The notes: generated by a model not told the origin, from the sequence alone. A stretch of 64,000 nucleotides of DNA from Paragordius varius (GCA_964247055.1 OZ176052.1:10292001-10356000); one strand, 5' to 3'; shown: positions 48,966-62,491, counted from the stretch's first letter. Numbers and translations: made by a program.

Positions 48966-50355
48966 CAAAATTTAATTAGATTGATTTAGCTTCTAAACAT
49001 ATCTTATTTGGCATAATGTGGGCTAAATTTGTGTTTTGATGCATAAAAGTTGTTTTACTTTTTATATTCCTATTTTATCCGGTCCTTTACATTTTTTTGT
49101 GAGTATCACTGTGCTAGATTATGGAATCAATAAATATATTTTGGAAAAAATGCATACTTTGTTAAAATATTTATTTCTAGCAAAATTTTTTACTATTTTA
49201 AGGCATAATGGAAACAATATAAAATTAGATTATATAAGACTTTTTCTCTATAACTCGATGATTCTGAACTTTCTATCATTCAAAAATTTGACTAAAAAAT
49301 TCGTTTCTATTCAAATTTATGTCAAATTGTTTTTTTACAAAATCTTTTGAATTCGAAAGCAAAAACCTTTAAGTTCAAAAATAGGTGATAAAAATGGTCA
49401 GCATCATCGAATTATGCAGAAAATTAATTTATCAAGCTTTAGCATAAATTAAACTTTAACCAAATTTTGCAAAAAGTTAAATTCAACAATCAAACTCAAA
49501 TCCATTCTTAAAAACAAAAAATTTCCCAATTCCATCAAAAAGCTTCAGTAATGTACTATAACCAAAATAAAAGAATTTAAATATATACTTATAGGGATAG
49601 GCTCAGAATACAATGGGAACAAAACATAACAAATGATAAATACTAGAACACACTAAACCCAAAGAGACCCTCCTACAAAAAATTATACCTTGCAACTCAG
49701 ATTTTTCAAACCTTTGATGAGCCGTAACTTATAAAAAGCGACCATGTTAGACCCAGTTGAAGGGGATAGGAAACTTGGAAGGCCTTACGATGCTTATTTA
49801 AAAATTAAAGAACATTCACTCCATGAACTCGCACAGATATCTTCACCAGAATGCTAGAAAGCGGTCTCAACTGCCTATAGCCAAACTAAAGGACATCCAT
49901 TACCCATCATGCATTTTTTTTAAAAAATTTTTGATGCTCTTATCTATCATTTATTAAAAATACTTATCGCGCAATCTCGGCCTTTTAGCCTTTATTAAAA
50001 GAACTTACCCATTGACGGGTCCAAAAATTTGTGACATTGGAGCCCACATCTTAAATTTAAAATTTTACAAAGAGATTATTTTGCTTAATGTAGTTTACAA
50101 TATATTTTAGTGATATTTTTGGAAAGTTTTTAGCTTTCCATAAAATTAACGGCGTAAATTATCTTATATAATTTACACTTCACACCCTTGAACAATTCAA
50201 ATATTTATTAATAATTATTATTAATAGATGCTTTATACATAATATGATTAATAATCCACAGTAAGTGTCAAAATATTGAAAAAAAATATATTATAATATA
50301 TAATTTGTTAAATATATATAATATGTATGCGAGTCTGTGTGTCTCGTTCATTAAA
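48966..50355. other. Repeat debris
   Basis: About 49985-50160 is a palindromic-family arm (GGAGCCCACATC, TTTTAGTGATATTTTTGGA). About 49740-49915 on the plus strand reads GDRKLGRPYDAYLKIKEHSL then, past a stop, KAVSTAYSQTKGHPL, which resembles the C-terminal tail of a retroelement polyprotein but cannot be assigned. AATAAA for the minus-strand gene lies at 50204-50209. Confidence 0.45.
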
Positions 50356-51726
50356 CTATGGTAAAGCCAAATCGCCCAACTCTTCTCTAATGAAATCGGC
50401 ATATGGTCCAACCAAATAATATGGTTGTTCATTTCGTTGGCAAACTCTATCACTCCGTATACCATAAATAGTTTCCGCTTGATTGCCTCTCCTGCCACAA
50501 ATCATAGGCATTCCCAAATCATTCTATAAATTAAGAAATTTGATTAGCATACTAATTTATATAAACTTAAATGCATTAAAAAAGGGAATATACTTGGCAT
50601 TCATAATCGTGTTTTTCAACATAAGCATTTCTGACATTAATAATTTGGGACCCGTTTGTTTTGATAAATTGTCTTGGGCGAACTCTGTGATATTCACGAT
50701 CCGTGTTTTGAGATATGGTTCTTTGACTTGGGTAGAAAACTAAATTTTCATATAAAATAGTATCAAAAATATATTGATTAATTGATTTTACGAAAATATA
50801 TATCTAAAATTACAGGACCCAGTTAATTGGTAGGTTTAATTACCTGATTCAACTTTATCGGCCAAAGCTTGATATACCCCGAATCTATACATTTCACAAG
50901 TGGTATATGGAGTAAATTGAGCAACTAACGACAGTGGAGATACATTTTGTTCTTCTGTAAGTACTATCAAAGATAAAGGATTGCCTTCCGGCCCATTCAC
51001 AATACGCTCCACTTCAAGGTCTAGGTTGCCCAAAGTATAGCCCCCTTGGATTGATATATCAGATCTAATGATGACAATAATATTTAAGACCAATTAAAAA
51101 ACACAGAGAGCTATTTATTGTCACCAAAAATATTTTTTTACAAAAATTATTTTTTTTTCATACCAAAATTAGATCGGTTATACATATAAAGAATTTCTAA
51201 AAATTTTGAGAATATACCATATTTTGTGTTTATAAGATACAAAAGTTAAAATATTTGAATATATATTATACCCTACGCCTTCCACACATTCCTTTAATGT
51301 TAGGATGTGTCTTTTGGAAACGTAGCTACCTTGACAGTTTTTGGATGGGAGGACAAGTTTTACCTACCAAAATTCAATTATGATATGTATATATTATATA
51401 ATTAAATTGTGGATTAAATAATTTTTATAGAAAATGTTCTTATAGAATAAAAAATAATTCTTACATGGTAGGGTTTATCCTTGTAACTTTTAACATAACC
51501 GGCCTCATCTCTTGGCCTTTCTGGGTTTAATCCTAAAACATAATAAAATAAATTTGTGTAAAAGAACAAATTTGTTAGCATCAAATTATTTGATAAAAAC
51601 ACGTAACCTTCAATGTAAGGGTATTAAGTTATTAATAAGGCATCGCAAAATAGTTTAATATGCAATAATACCTCCTAAGGAATTCTTAACCAGCAAGATC
51701 GTAACTATCAATAAGGTTAATATCAT
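50356..51726 (-). CDS. Secreted S1-type serine protease homologue, predicted inactive (copy B)
   Basis: Exons 51672-51726, 51465-51532, 51272-51363, 50844-51064, 50594-50739 and 50356-50523 join in frame to 231 residues. MILTLLIVTILLVKNSLGG is a signal peptide. The trypsin fold is visible: NCQGSYVSKRHILTLKECV stands for the CGGSLIS..LTAAHC block, PLSLIVL for DIALIKL, CQNDLGMPMIC for CQGDSGGPLVC, and YYLVGPYADFI for the C-terminal helix. All three catalytic residues are replaced: His by Glu, Asp by a non-acidic residue, Ser by Leu. It should therefore bind rather than cut. Secreted pseudoproteases act as adaptors, inhibitors or lectin-like factors in other animals; its role here is unknown. 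Introns are 70-207 nt. The paralogue at 41388-45386 is decayed. Confidence 0.82.
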
Positions 51727-52224
51727 TGGAAACGGATGAATATTTTAAACGTATGAAAGAAATTTTTATAAGGAAGCTTGTTTCTAACGCCGCCTTTTAT
51801 AGTTTTTGTAGGTGATTGCAAAACCTAAAAATCTTATGCAACGTTCACTTTAGTTTTTACCCTATTTACAAAAACAGAACTGATGAAATGGGTTATTTTA
51901 TTAGTTATTTGTCACTTTATATGCAACTCATATAATTTTATAAAGATATTGCCTTTAAAACATTATATCTTATCCCAAGTTTGTTGTTTGATTAGGCAGA
52001 CCAATTATTTGAATAGGTTTGCTTATTCAATAAAAAACAACCCTTCGATAAAAGGTATAACGTTATAATGATATTTTTTGTGAATGGAATACTCATTTAA
52101 CACATATTATTGGACTGAGCAAATATTTAATCATTCAATAATAACAAAAACATCCAATGAATTAATAATAAAATCGTTTTTAACAATATATTGCAATAAT
52201 TCAGTCATACACATTATGACTTAC

Positions 52225-52309
52225 TTGTAACATTTCATGGCCATGAAATTTAAGTAACTCCATTAGACGATCGTGATCGACATTTTTCAAATTTAATAGA
52301 TTTAGTTTA
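52225..52309 (-). other. Candidate orphan exon
   Basis: This 85-nt segment has a textbook acceptor (TTATTTTCTAG) and donor (CAA/GTAAGTC) and one frame open throughout: KLNLLNLKNVDHDRLMELLK then FHGHEMLQ. It is unlike the surrounding repeats. It lies 500 bp upstream of the copy-B signal-peptide exon on the same strand but cannot join it sensibly, so it is probably an exon of another minus-strand gene. Neighbouring exons were not found. Confidence 0.5.
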
Positions 52310-54832
52310 CTAGAAAATAAAGGTTATCTAATATCATTATTTAAATTATTTGGATGGTGATTCTATCTATTATTTTAGTTAACCACCGATAATATATTTA
52401 CGATATATTGAATTTTGTAATAGATTTATTTATAACATAAGTTTTATTTAAAATTAATTATAAATATATATTTAAAGAAATAAAGACCACATTAGGATCC
52501 GGTTCTGGTTCTACTTTATTTAGCTTGCTTCGGAACTCAGTTTTTAATTATAACATAATATATTTTAATTAATCATTATTAAAGAGTATTAAAATATTGG
52601 TCAATGTTTTATTAATAAAGTATCTTAAATTTTGGCCGTAGAATCAACACGATATTTTTGAAAAGGTTTGTAGAAATAGTTTGATATGTATATTCATTCC
52701 TTAAAACTAAAACTTTCCTAAATATTGAGCTTAATTAATTTTTTAAAATTAAAGTAAATTAAAGTGGGACCGTCCTTTTTAATAGTTTTTACGTTTTATT
52801 TAGAGTTGATCTGTGCTAAGTTACCCCGATTATAACCGATGCGTTTATATGTAGAGAGTCAAAAATAAAAATTGTTTAATTTAAAATATTATATTATATA
52901 TTATATATATATATATATATCTAATTCCATTTGTTTATATTCGCAAAATGATAAATACCTAATTAAAATATTGATTGTTTTTTAAAAAATGGATACCCCA
53001 AAAATTTGTAATTGAAGCACGTTATCGAAACACAAATGCACCAAATGTGGCTGAGCCCTTTTTTGAAATAATCCCTCAGTTCACCCACCACTCTCTTTAG
53101 ATGGTGTTAATTATGTTCAAGCAATTTTCCGGAAAACATAAAGGCCTATTCAAATTTAATAATGAATATTTATGATTAGGGTGACATAGCCAATGCTATT
53201 AATACACTGTGTCTGGCCACTCTCCCAAAATCAGTTTTTTTGCAAAAAAGAAAATTTTTTAAAAGGAATCTTTAAATTAATTTTTCGATTATATAAAGGC
53301 ACATTTACTTATTTATTATATTAAGGTATATAATATTGCTTAACAATTTTTTTATTGCCGTTGGGTAACTCCTGCCACTCTAAAATACGCCTCAAGAAAG
53401 TATCGTCGTAACACATTTATGGGATTCGCATCTCATTTTTGAACATTCCCTTTGTACACGATCATATATTTATCTTGGATTCATCTGAGGTTATGTATAT
53501 AAACAATATGATAATATTTTTGACCAATTTTTTGGTAAACGAAAATTTTGAAATATGTTTAATTATAGTTTAACATGATCGATTTCGTGTTATGACATAT
53601 GATTAAATGTTAAACCCCGTAAAGGGATAGAAAATAATCTTTTTAATGAATATGTTAGTTACACTAGACAACAAATTTGACTTTTTTGAGTGCTATTTAA
53701 TTTAAAATTTATTTCATTAAAGTACATAAATGTTATATCCGAATAAAAATTGGAACATTAAGAACCTTTTTTATTAGGGTTTATCGAATTCTTTTGGCCC
53801 CGCTTTAACATTAAACTCGAAATTTTCAAAATTAAAAGTTTTAGTTATATAGCCATGTATTATATCATCCGAAAGAGCGCAAAAAACTGAATCTTTTGAA
53901 TGATAGTTAGTCATTTAAATCAATCTGATGTAAAAGTTATTTAACTTTATGTGGTCAAAATTTTTAACCCTTAAATAAGTCAAAAAATTTACAGAAAAAC
54001 TAATTTAAAAATTATATGAAATATTTCATAATAATTATTAGGGTTACATTTGTAAATAATTCAAAAAAATCTTGGAAAAAGCTTTTGGTTTGCTTTTTTA
54101 ATAAAATTTATTATCAAAATTATTAGACCTAGTCGTTATTGAAATTAATAGTAACTGTAAATTTAATACATAATAGTTATAAAAGATCAAGGCCTAAAAC
54201 TTTATTTCTAAACTTTGGAATTTTAAAATTATATCCCTTCTAAAGAAAATAATTAATATTGATGAGATGGTAATTTTTACCAAACCAAAAAACCAAATCT
54301 GTTTTGAATGACATAAAAGCAATAAATAAGTGTTATATCAAAAAACTTTTTTATGTTACTTTTTTACACATTCATTGGCATCTACACAAAGTATGAGCTA
54401 TTTTCATCCATTGGTAAAAATATATTTATTGACAAAAACGCTCTCGCTTCGCGGGTTTGTCGCTTCCTATGTCCAATATTAACTATTAATGTAAAACATA
54501 TTATTATGTATTTTATAGAATCTCATTCTTTCGAATAATATATTCCAAATGGGCATCTGTCATATTGTTTCGAAAAAAAACATTTTTTAGTAGAATTTTG
54601 ATAAAGAGGGCGCATAATCATAAATAATCAAATTATATATTCTTGGGTAGAATTATTATTTTTTCACATTACTGTTAAAATTAAAATAAGTATCAGATGC
54701 AAAACGCTCGATTGTCAGAAAATTTATTGTCTAGTGTTATTTTTTTATCTTCATTTTCTCGGTTATATTACAAAGATTTAATATGATTCGCTAATTATCG
54801 TTCGATCCGAACTAAACAGCAGATCTGGAAAT
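52310..54832. other. Gene-free stretch
   Basis: About 52760-52850 retains a faint TTAA MITE end (GTGGGACCGTCC, TTACCCCGATT). A short (AT)n lies at about 52890-52920. The remainder is AT-rich with no recognised coding sequence. Confidence 0.4.
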
Positions 54833-54995
54833 CGAAGTGAATGGAGAAGCTATATTTTCAATGATGCAGTTAGTCGGAATCCTTAGCAAGAACAATTATC
54901 GTTCAGACTTTGTCAAAGGAACGGTGATGGGCCTAGCTGGGATAACAAGAAAAAATTTGCAAGTGCTTTATAAAATCTATATTTTAAGAAAGTAG
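54833..54995 (+). other. Unassigned conserved-looking open stretch
   Basis: Following a possible acceptor (AACAGCAG), one frame reads LEIEVNGEAIFSMMQLVGIL, then SKNNYRSDFVKGTVMGLAGI and TRKNLQVLYKIYILRK to a stop. Base composition is clearly less AT-rich than around it. It could be a terminal exon or a transposon remnant; I recognise no family. The following 54996-55844 shows nothing definite. Confidence 0.35.
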
Positions 54996-55844
54996 TATGC
55001 TGACTTCAAAGCAATTTTTCGGAAAAACCAAAATTCGCCAAATAGAAATAGATTTTTAAATCCGCCTAACATAGTGAAACCATTTCGACTAGTCCCCGTG
55101 TCTAACCTCACCTTCTGTCAAATAAGCGTTTTTCGCAAAAAGCCAAGTCTCCAAAATTTAAAGCATATTTTTGGAAAACGTATGTGACCGGGTGAGGGTG
55201 CTAGATAATTCTTAAAGAATGTGAAGAAAATTAGCCCTTTTTATATTATTGGCCCTTGGGGAACACCTCAAGTAAAATTAAGCAGTTCACCGAGATACTT
55301 TAATCTTCATTTAAAAAAGTCTTGTATCGATAATTATGATTAAGCCATATTTCATAAAACCATCTCGCAAAAAATAAAAACTCCAAATTGTTCGAGAATG
55401 CATAATAAATTGCCCTATTTCGCCGATACAAACTCATTCATATACTTATTAAAATGTAAATATGGCTTTAAAGATATTTTCTGTATAAAGGGTAGGCATA
55501 TCTAACTTTAATTATAGATATATATAATTCATCATATGCGCCGAGTATCGTGAACTTAATTAATAAATTAATGCCACTAACCGCTCTTGTAAAAATAGAC
55601 ATCTTTTTTTAAAAAAGATACTAAAAATCGTGTATTTACAATGATTTTGCGGGAAACTGTTACATTTTAATTTACGGCGCATATAGTCGAGCCACCTTTT
55701 TATCCCAACCTAAAAATAAACATTTAATTTGAAAGTAAATAATCTATTTTCCAAAAATTTGACTGGTTAATATAAATTATATACATTTACATTTATGACG
55801 AAAGATATCGTAGTATGTAAGGTTAAAGATCTATTATATTGATA

Positions 55845-56013
55845 TGTAGTTGATATGACACAACATTGCATGATTGTCTTTTTATCTTTCATATTATTAT
55901 TATATTAATCGCTTTTGGCGTTTATGTTCGTGGGTCATTATTAGTGGAATTCTGATATAAATATTCGTAGAATAAAAGACATATTCTTAAAATTGTGACG
56001 CACATTCATATTT
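55845..56013 (+). repeat. 5' LTR of the gypsy fossil
   Basis: It starts TGTAGTTGATATGACACAAC and ends near GACGCACATTCATATTTA. The right boundary is uncertain by several bases, and the target duplication is not clear. Confidence 0.8.
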
Positions 56014-59000
56014 AAAATTTGGCGACGAAGATGAAGAAAGTTTCAATTGAAGGATACAATGACACTTATGATTTTGCCACCTACATCAGATATGTCAAAA
56101 GGGTTATGATCTCCAAAATGTTGATACTAATGATGATAATATCAAGGTTCTGTTTTCGGCTGGAGCTGGTCTTAAAACAATTAATAAGATCGAAACAATC
56201 ATATTTCCAGAATCTATTGAGGATCCTACTTGGTTAATAATTCATGACATTGGTCTTAAACTTTTCTCACCCGCCAAGTCTGTCTTCGCTGCAAGGTTTG
56301 AGTTTGCTCGTTTGCGGAGAAATGACGGAGAAACTTTCACGGAATTTTCGCAAAGAGTCAAGAGTGTGGCGGAAAAGGCTGAATTCAGAGGTGGAGGAGA
56401 GAATTAGAGACAGTTTTGTGGCTGGATGCAATCATTGGAAGTGGTTTATTCACGATTCTCTGATGCGAAGTGTGATGGGAAAGCGGTGTCATTAACCACC
56501 ATTGTCGACTTGGCCTTGGCTCAGGAACTTGCAAGGGCTTAACTCCCATGTGTCGTCAAACAGTATCCTTAAAATTTAAAAGAATCGGTCAAATTATAAT
56601 AATAATAGTAATTTTAATAATAATTGTAATAATACGGAATATAAAAAAGATGATGGCAATAATTATAAATAGAAGCGGAGATGTCGCAAATGTGGTAAAT
56701 CTCATATGCCAAAAAAATGTCCAACATTCGGAAAAATATGCCACAATCGTAACAAAAAAATTATTTACAGGCAATGTGTCGCCACAAAAAACGTTATAGT
56801 GATAATATACGCTAATTTAATAAATGGGTAACACAAGCGAACATTTGCGCTACGATTAATGGCCAAGCTATCAGTATGGCTTTTAAAACCGGAGCTGCTG
56901 CTTCTCTGATTAATAAAAATGTATGGAAGACGGTGGGAGTATTGTTACTAAAAGGTGCTCCCAGATTAACTTCCTACGGAAACAACCCAATCAAACTCTT
57001 GGGAAAAACAGTTGTGAATGTAACAACGGTAAATATTACTAAGAAATTAGAATGTTTTGTGACGGAAGAAGAGCTATCTCCGATATTTGGACTGCCTTGG
57101 ATCATTGGTTGTGGTATGGCCTTACCGCGTAAAAGTTAATCAAATAACATCTGTATTAATGATGATCATTATGATGTATATAAGCGGTTTCTAAAACTCT
57201 TTAACGGGGAATTAGGTTGTTACAACGGTGATCCTGTTAAATTGTATGTTCCATCAGATGCGATACCAAAAGTCTGCGCTGCACGGCGAATTTCATTGGC
57301 ACTACAGAGTAAAGTAGAGATGGAAGTGCAGAGACTGATGGACCTGGGGATAGTGAGTCCCGTTGATCCTACACAACATGTGGAGTGGGTGACCCTTACG
57401 GTTAACGTCGTAAAAACTAATGGGCAAATTAGGGTGTGTGCTGATTTCCGGGTAACAATCAATTCTTTGATGGAGAGCATATCTCAGATTATCCCGACAT
57501 TTGACACGATCGCGTCTAAATATGCGGGATCCACATGGTTTTCGTCCATTGATTTGAAGGACGCTTACCTTCGAATTCCGGTGGATGAGGAGAGCAAAAA
57601 ATATTCGGTAATTACTACCCCTATGGGATATTTCCAAATTAATCGTCTACCATTTGGATTGAAGGTTTCACCCATGCTTTTCCAAAGAGTAATGGATGAG
57701 GTACTTAAAGATTGTAGGAACACAATGACCTACCTCGACGATGTATTGATTGTTGGTATTACAAAAGATGAACATGATATAAACATTAACGAGACCCTAA
57801 CTGTAACTTTATCAGAACAATATTGAATCCCTGGGTTTTGAGCTATCAAAACAAGGAATTTGTCTTCTACAATAAAATTAACGCCATTACGAGTGCGACA
57901 CCTACCACTAAAACCGATCGTTTTTGGGATTGTTCAATTTCTAAGAACGCTTTATTCCTGGCTTACATGTCAAAGTTAGCAATCTACATGCACTAACAGG
58001 ATCCAAAAAGGAATGGAAAAAGCTCACAAGAACATCAAAATGAATTTAAGCGAGAAGAGAATCTTTACTTGTCACTTATATATATATATATATATAATAA
58101 AACAATAATACAAGTGGATGCGTCTACAAAAGGCTTTGGAGCTGTACTTCTGCAAATGGCGAATAAGAGAATGGTACCAATTGCATTCGCGTATTGCCTG
58201 AATGCAGAAAAATATTATTCTGTGATTGAATTGGAAACTAAGGCTTTGCTATTGTGTTATAAAAATTCCATTATTATATATATGGCCAGAAATTTGAGTT
58301 CTGGTCAGATCATAAGCCGTTAGTTCATTTATTCGGAAACAATTGGAAGTTAAGTGATATTAAAAACTGTAAATTGTTAAGGTGGATCTAAAGGCGGCCG
58401 CGTATGATTTTGATATGAAATATATTACGGGATCGACAAACATAGCCGATGTGTTTTCAAGCCTTCCCGAAAAGAGTCAGACGCCATTAGCCAATGATGA
58501 TGAATATGTGGCCGAACCAATCCGACAAATTGCATCTTTGGATTTAAATTTTAAAACCTAAATAAATAAGATAGTTTGGAGGATAAACTGTTTAAACGAT
58601 TACGCATGGCGCTTAAAGATAATGATTGGTCAACACCGGAATTATCCGCATTCAAAGCCGTGAGAAAAAATTTTAAACAAGCTGATGGTTTATTATATGT
58701 TGGTGATCGGTTATTTATCCCGACAGCTGCGCAAAAACAAATTTTGGCTTGGTTTCAAGACATCCGGGGATCGTTGCTATGAAAAAACATCAGGTCGTTG
58801 GTGTTTTGGCCCGGAATGGACATTGAAAAGTTAGTACATGACTGTCAGTGTTGTCAAAGGAATAGGGCGAACATTGCTGAGAATTCGGTACATAAATGGA
58901 ACTTCGATGTGGGAATATGGGAAAGACTCCATGTGGACATCGCGGGTCCCATGTGCGGTAAATATTGATTGGTTTTAATTGACGCGTTATCAAGATGGGT

Positions 59001-59623
59001 GGAGGTAGAGATATTTAGCAGTATTACATTTGCTTATGGTTTTCAGAGAATGTTAGTATCTGATAATGCTACTTTTAATTCCTTAAATTTTCGAGAAAAG
59101 ATGACAAACTGGAACATTAATCATGTGACGTCTGCTCCCTATCCAAGGACGAATGGTTTGGTGGAAAGAGTGATTTAGACGTTGAAATAAAGATTTCGTC
59201 CTACGATGATGACTGGCATAAAGAGTCAAGTGGCTTTAAATAATGCATTATTGGCCTATCAAAACTCGTGGCATAATGAAATAAAGACATCGTTGTTTTT
59301 GAAGAGGAACATCAACACACCGTTGAATTGGTTGCAAGATAAAGAAGCGCCGAAAGAAAGTACACCACCAATACCGTTAAAATAGTTCACACACTCACAA
59401 CCAATTTTCATAAAGAATGAGATAACGAAAGGATGGCGACCGGGAACGGTGGAAGTAAGAACGAGTTTATTGTCGTACGAAGTAGGTGATGAAGAAGGGA
59501 AACAGATGAGGAAACATGCGGATCAACTGAGGTCTGATGATAGGCAGAGTGAGGCCCCCAGGCGTTAACCAGATCGAGTCCGCAAACTTCCTAAGCGTTT
59601 TTTAGAGGAGGAAGAAAATGATA

Positions 59624-59793
59624 TGTAGTTGATATGACACAACATTGCATGATTATCTTTTTATTTTACATCATATTATTATTATATTAATCGCTTTTGG
59701 CGCTTATATTCGTGCGTCATTTCGTAGAATTCTGATATAAATATTCGTAGAATAAAAGACATATTCTTACAATTGTGACGCACATTTATATTT
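59624..59793 (+). repeat. 3' LTR of the gypsy fossil
   Basis: The same sequence as the 5' LTR with about ten substitutions and a few small length differences. Confidence 0.8.
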
Positions 59794-59904
59794 ATATATT
59801 AATTTGTTTCGACTATTATTCTTTCCACAGCACCAGTTTTATAATCCGTTTATTGTAGATAAATATATAATCTCTTCATCGATAAATAAACTGCAGACAA
59901 AATC

Positions 59905-62400
59905 GGGGGTTTAAAAAATATCTTAATGAAAAATATATATTCTGATAGATACATGTATCAGGATTCTCCATGGTGCTTTTGAATTTGGGGCTTACGAATG
60001 ATATGAGAAAGTTATTTGCACAATTGCCCGATATCGTAAAATCGCAAAGTTAGCGCACATTTTGCTATATAAAATTTTTTTGGTAAAATATAAATGCTTC
60101 ATTCCAAAAAAATATATTATATGATATACCCTTATTTAAAAAGCACCAAATAATATTATAACAAAATTTGGATTTTAAGATGTAGACTCGGAAAAGTTTT
60201 AAATATTTGCTTAAAATGGAGTTGTCTTAAATAAAAAGAAATGCTTATATTTCGACATAATTTTTTTAATATATGATAGATTATGGCATCAAAAAACATT
60301 TTATGCCTACCAGGTTCAAAATTTTGGAATAATTTTGTTTAAATGTACTTCATACTTGAATTTTAATTACACTGCTCAACAAGGTTTTGCACCACCCCAT
60401 TATTTTTGCATTTTCTAATACCTAATGGCATGGAAAAGCCAAAACAAAAAAGAAAATTGAGGCCACCAATAGGATTTTTCCAAAATTTAATTTTTAAATT
60501 TGTATTTAATTCAAAAATAACAATCATTCCTCGTGCACATATGTTTAAATATTCAAACGAGCAAGTCGATACAAGTAATATTGCATGATTACAAATTCTA
60601 GGCATTAAATAAGATACTAAACAAGCTAAGAGCCAAATTATTAAAAATCTAAATGGGGCTTATGTATAGTGTGATAGATCCGGGCGGCTGCACAAGCTCG
60701 GCAAATCTCCCAAGTGATCCTATAGTTATACCAGATATGGCAAAGATAACAATAAGTAATCGTAAAGCCCGATAAGAGAGACTTTCAAACAAAATTCATG
60801 CAAACTGACATGTCAAATTAACCAATTCACAGAATAAAGTTAGATAAATTCTACAATTAAATTGAATAAAATTAAGTAAATACAAATGGTCCAGTCCCAT
60901 AACAGTAAATTCTACTAAAAGTGGCTACACAACATCCATCTGAAATTCAAAATACAAAACAACCAATTTTTTAAAAAATAAGGTATATCCACTAGGTATA
61001 AATATAGGATTTTTTATAAGAACCAACTCAAGAGAAAAAGTCTAATAAGTACTCAAAAGAACGAAAACTAACAAAAAAAATATAGCCTATCTGAAAGCCG
61101 AAGGTTTAAACCATAGAATGCCTTTTTTAGTATTTTTTTAAAAAAATTTTATATGTGTTAAAAATTCACTTGAAAAAAAAGACTAAATCATGACATTTAA
61201 GTCCGTACTATTTTTTTCTCTCTAATATTTAAATGACATATTTATATTCAAAAGATAGAGTTTAAAACGCTTTATTAAATGATATTAAGTTTATAATATA
61301 ATAACATTTTATTATAAAGTTATATTTAATTTTCTCTCGATTTTCTCTTGTTTTTGAAAAATTAAAAAACCTATAAAATTTCAAAATTCTGATTGGCGGG
61401 ATTAAATATTTTTTTAAATTCGATTTTAAAACACTGAAATTAGTCATAATTTAAAAAGTTTGAGTGGTGGTGCTTAAAAATGTCCAAATTTGTCGACTAG
61501 TTTTATTCAAATATAAATTGTGTTTTGTTTACAAAAATTCACCCAAAATTGAAAGCTTTCCTTCTAAAGAAAGTAAGAGTCTTAAAATTTTCCATGCGGC
61601 TTGAATTTTAATATGGAAAAATTCTAAATCATCTTGAATAGTAAATCCACGTTTTACGATAAACTTTTTTATTTTTGTGATTAGGTATAGTGTATTTTAT
61701 TGATCCAGTTTGAGTCTTAGGCACTGATGATGTGACCAACTTAACGTAAATGATATTTTTATAGCGGCATTAAATGATTTAATATTATAAAAAGTGTTTT
61801 TATATAAGCGTTTTTATACCGTTTCCATCATTCAAAATAGCATGAATTATGCTTCAAAAATTTTTTTTTAAAAATTAAATTGTTAAACAAAGTATTCATT
61901 TTTTTCAAAAATATTTTTGGATGCATATTCTAGTTATATTTAATCTATCATACCATTTTCAGTCAAATGCAACACTTTTTCAAGCAAAAACAACGGTTTT
62001 TCAACCAAATGCGACATATTTAAAACTAAACGTTACATTTCTTCAAGTAAACTAAACAATTTTCCAGCAAAGACAACTGAAAAAATGTTGCGTTTGCTAG
62101 AAAAAATGTTGCTAAACTAACCAAATTTAGAGTGGGCCTAAAATATAAAACTTTTAAGCCACACATCTAATAATAAAAAAAGTTTTTGCTTTTTATAGTA
62201 TATCATAATTTTTTATGATATTTTTTGAAATGAGGCGTTGCTTCCACCAAAAATTATCTAGCATAATATGAGCAACTTACGATTTTTTGTAAGGCAATTA
62301 CCACAAAATTGTAAATTTTTTCAAAACCAAAAGAATCATAAGAGACCTGATGCATTTTTCTATCGGAATTTGAGAATTTTTTCCGTGCATGTGGTGTTTT
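59905..62400. repeat. Long-armed palindromic element, larger copy
   Basis: Left arm about 59905-60230, right arm about 62120-62400, degenerate inverted copies of each other and of the arms at 23640-25326. CTGATAGATACATGTATCAGG faces GACCTGATGCATTTTTCTATC, GGTGCTTTTGAATTTGG faces CAAAACCAAAAGAATC, and AATGCTTCATTCC faces GAAATGAGGCGTT. The 1.9-kb interior is AT-rich. It contains a fold-back piece at 61953 and a stretch (60600-61100) without clear identity. Confidence 0.55.
61953..62120. mobile_element. Fold-back fragment, CAACATTTTTTCAAGC type
   Basis: TA precedes CCATTTTCAGTCAAATGCAAC. Several 21-bp units (CAAGCAAAAACAACGGTTTTT type) are followed by inverted ones (AAAAAATGTTGCGTTTGCTAG). The right terminus is lost. 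Confidence 0.65.
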
Positions 62401-62491
62401 CGAATAAGCAGACACGGTACAGCTTACAGATAAAATTATGATATCTTACTGAAAGCATTTTAATTATTTTTGTAAGCCTATTATAGTTAAA

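Larger units (their letters stand above)
55845..59793 (+). mobile_element. Fossil Ty3/gypsy LTR retrotransposon
   Basis: A compact element of about 3.95 kb with both LTRs. Parts occur in the Ty3/gypsy order: gag-like region (about 56020-56550), zinc-knuckle/protease-like region (about 56650-57140), reverse transcriptase (about 57240-57830, motifs WFSSIDLKDAYLRIPV and YLDDVLIV), RNase H (about 58090-58450) and integrase (about 58580-59200, motif LIDALSRWVE). It is broken at many places and cannot be active. LTRs about 93% alike by eye suggest a moderately old insertion. A TGGCGAC primer-site-like motif follows the 5' LTR, as in many gypsy elements. Confidence 0.9.

Noticed and set aside
57220-57637. 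Long minus-strand open frames opposite the gypsy reverse transcriptase
   Set aside because: They are shadows of the sense reading and have no family features.
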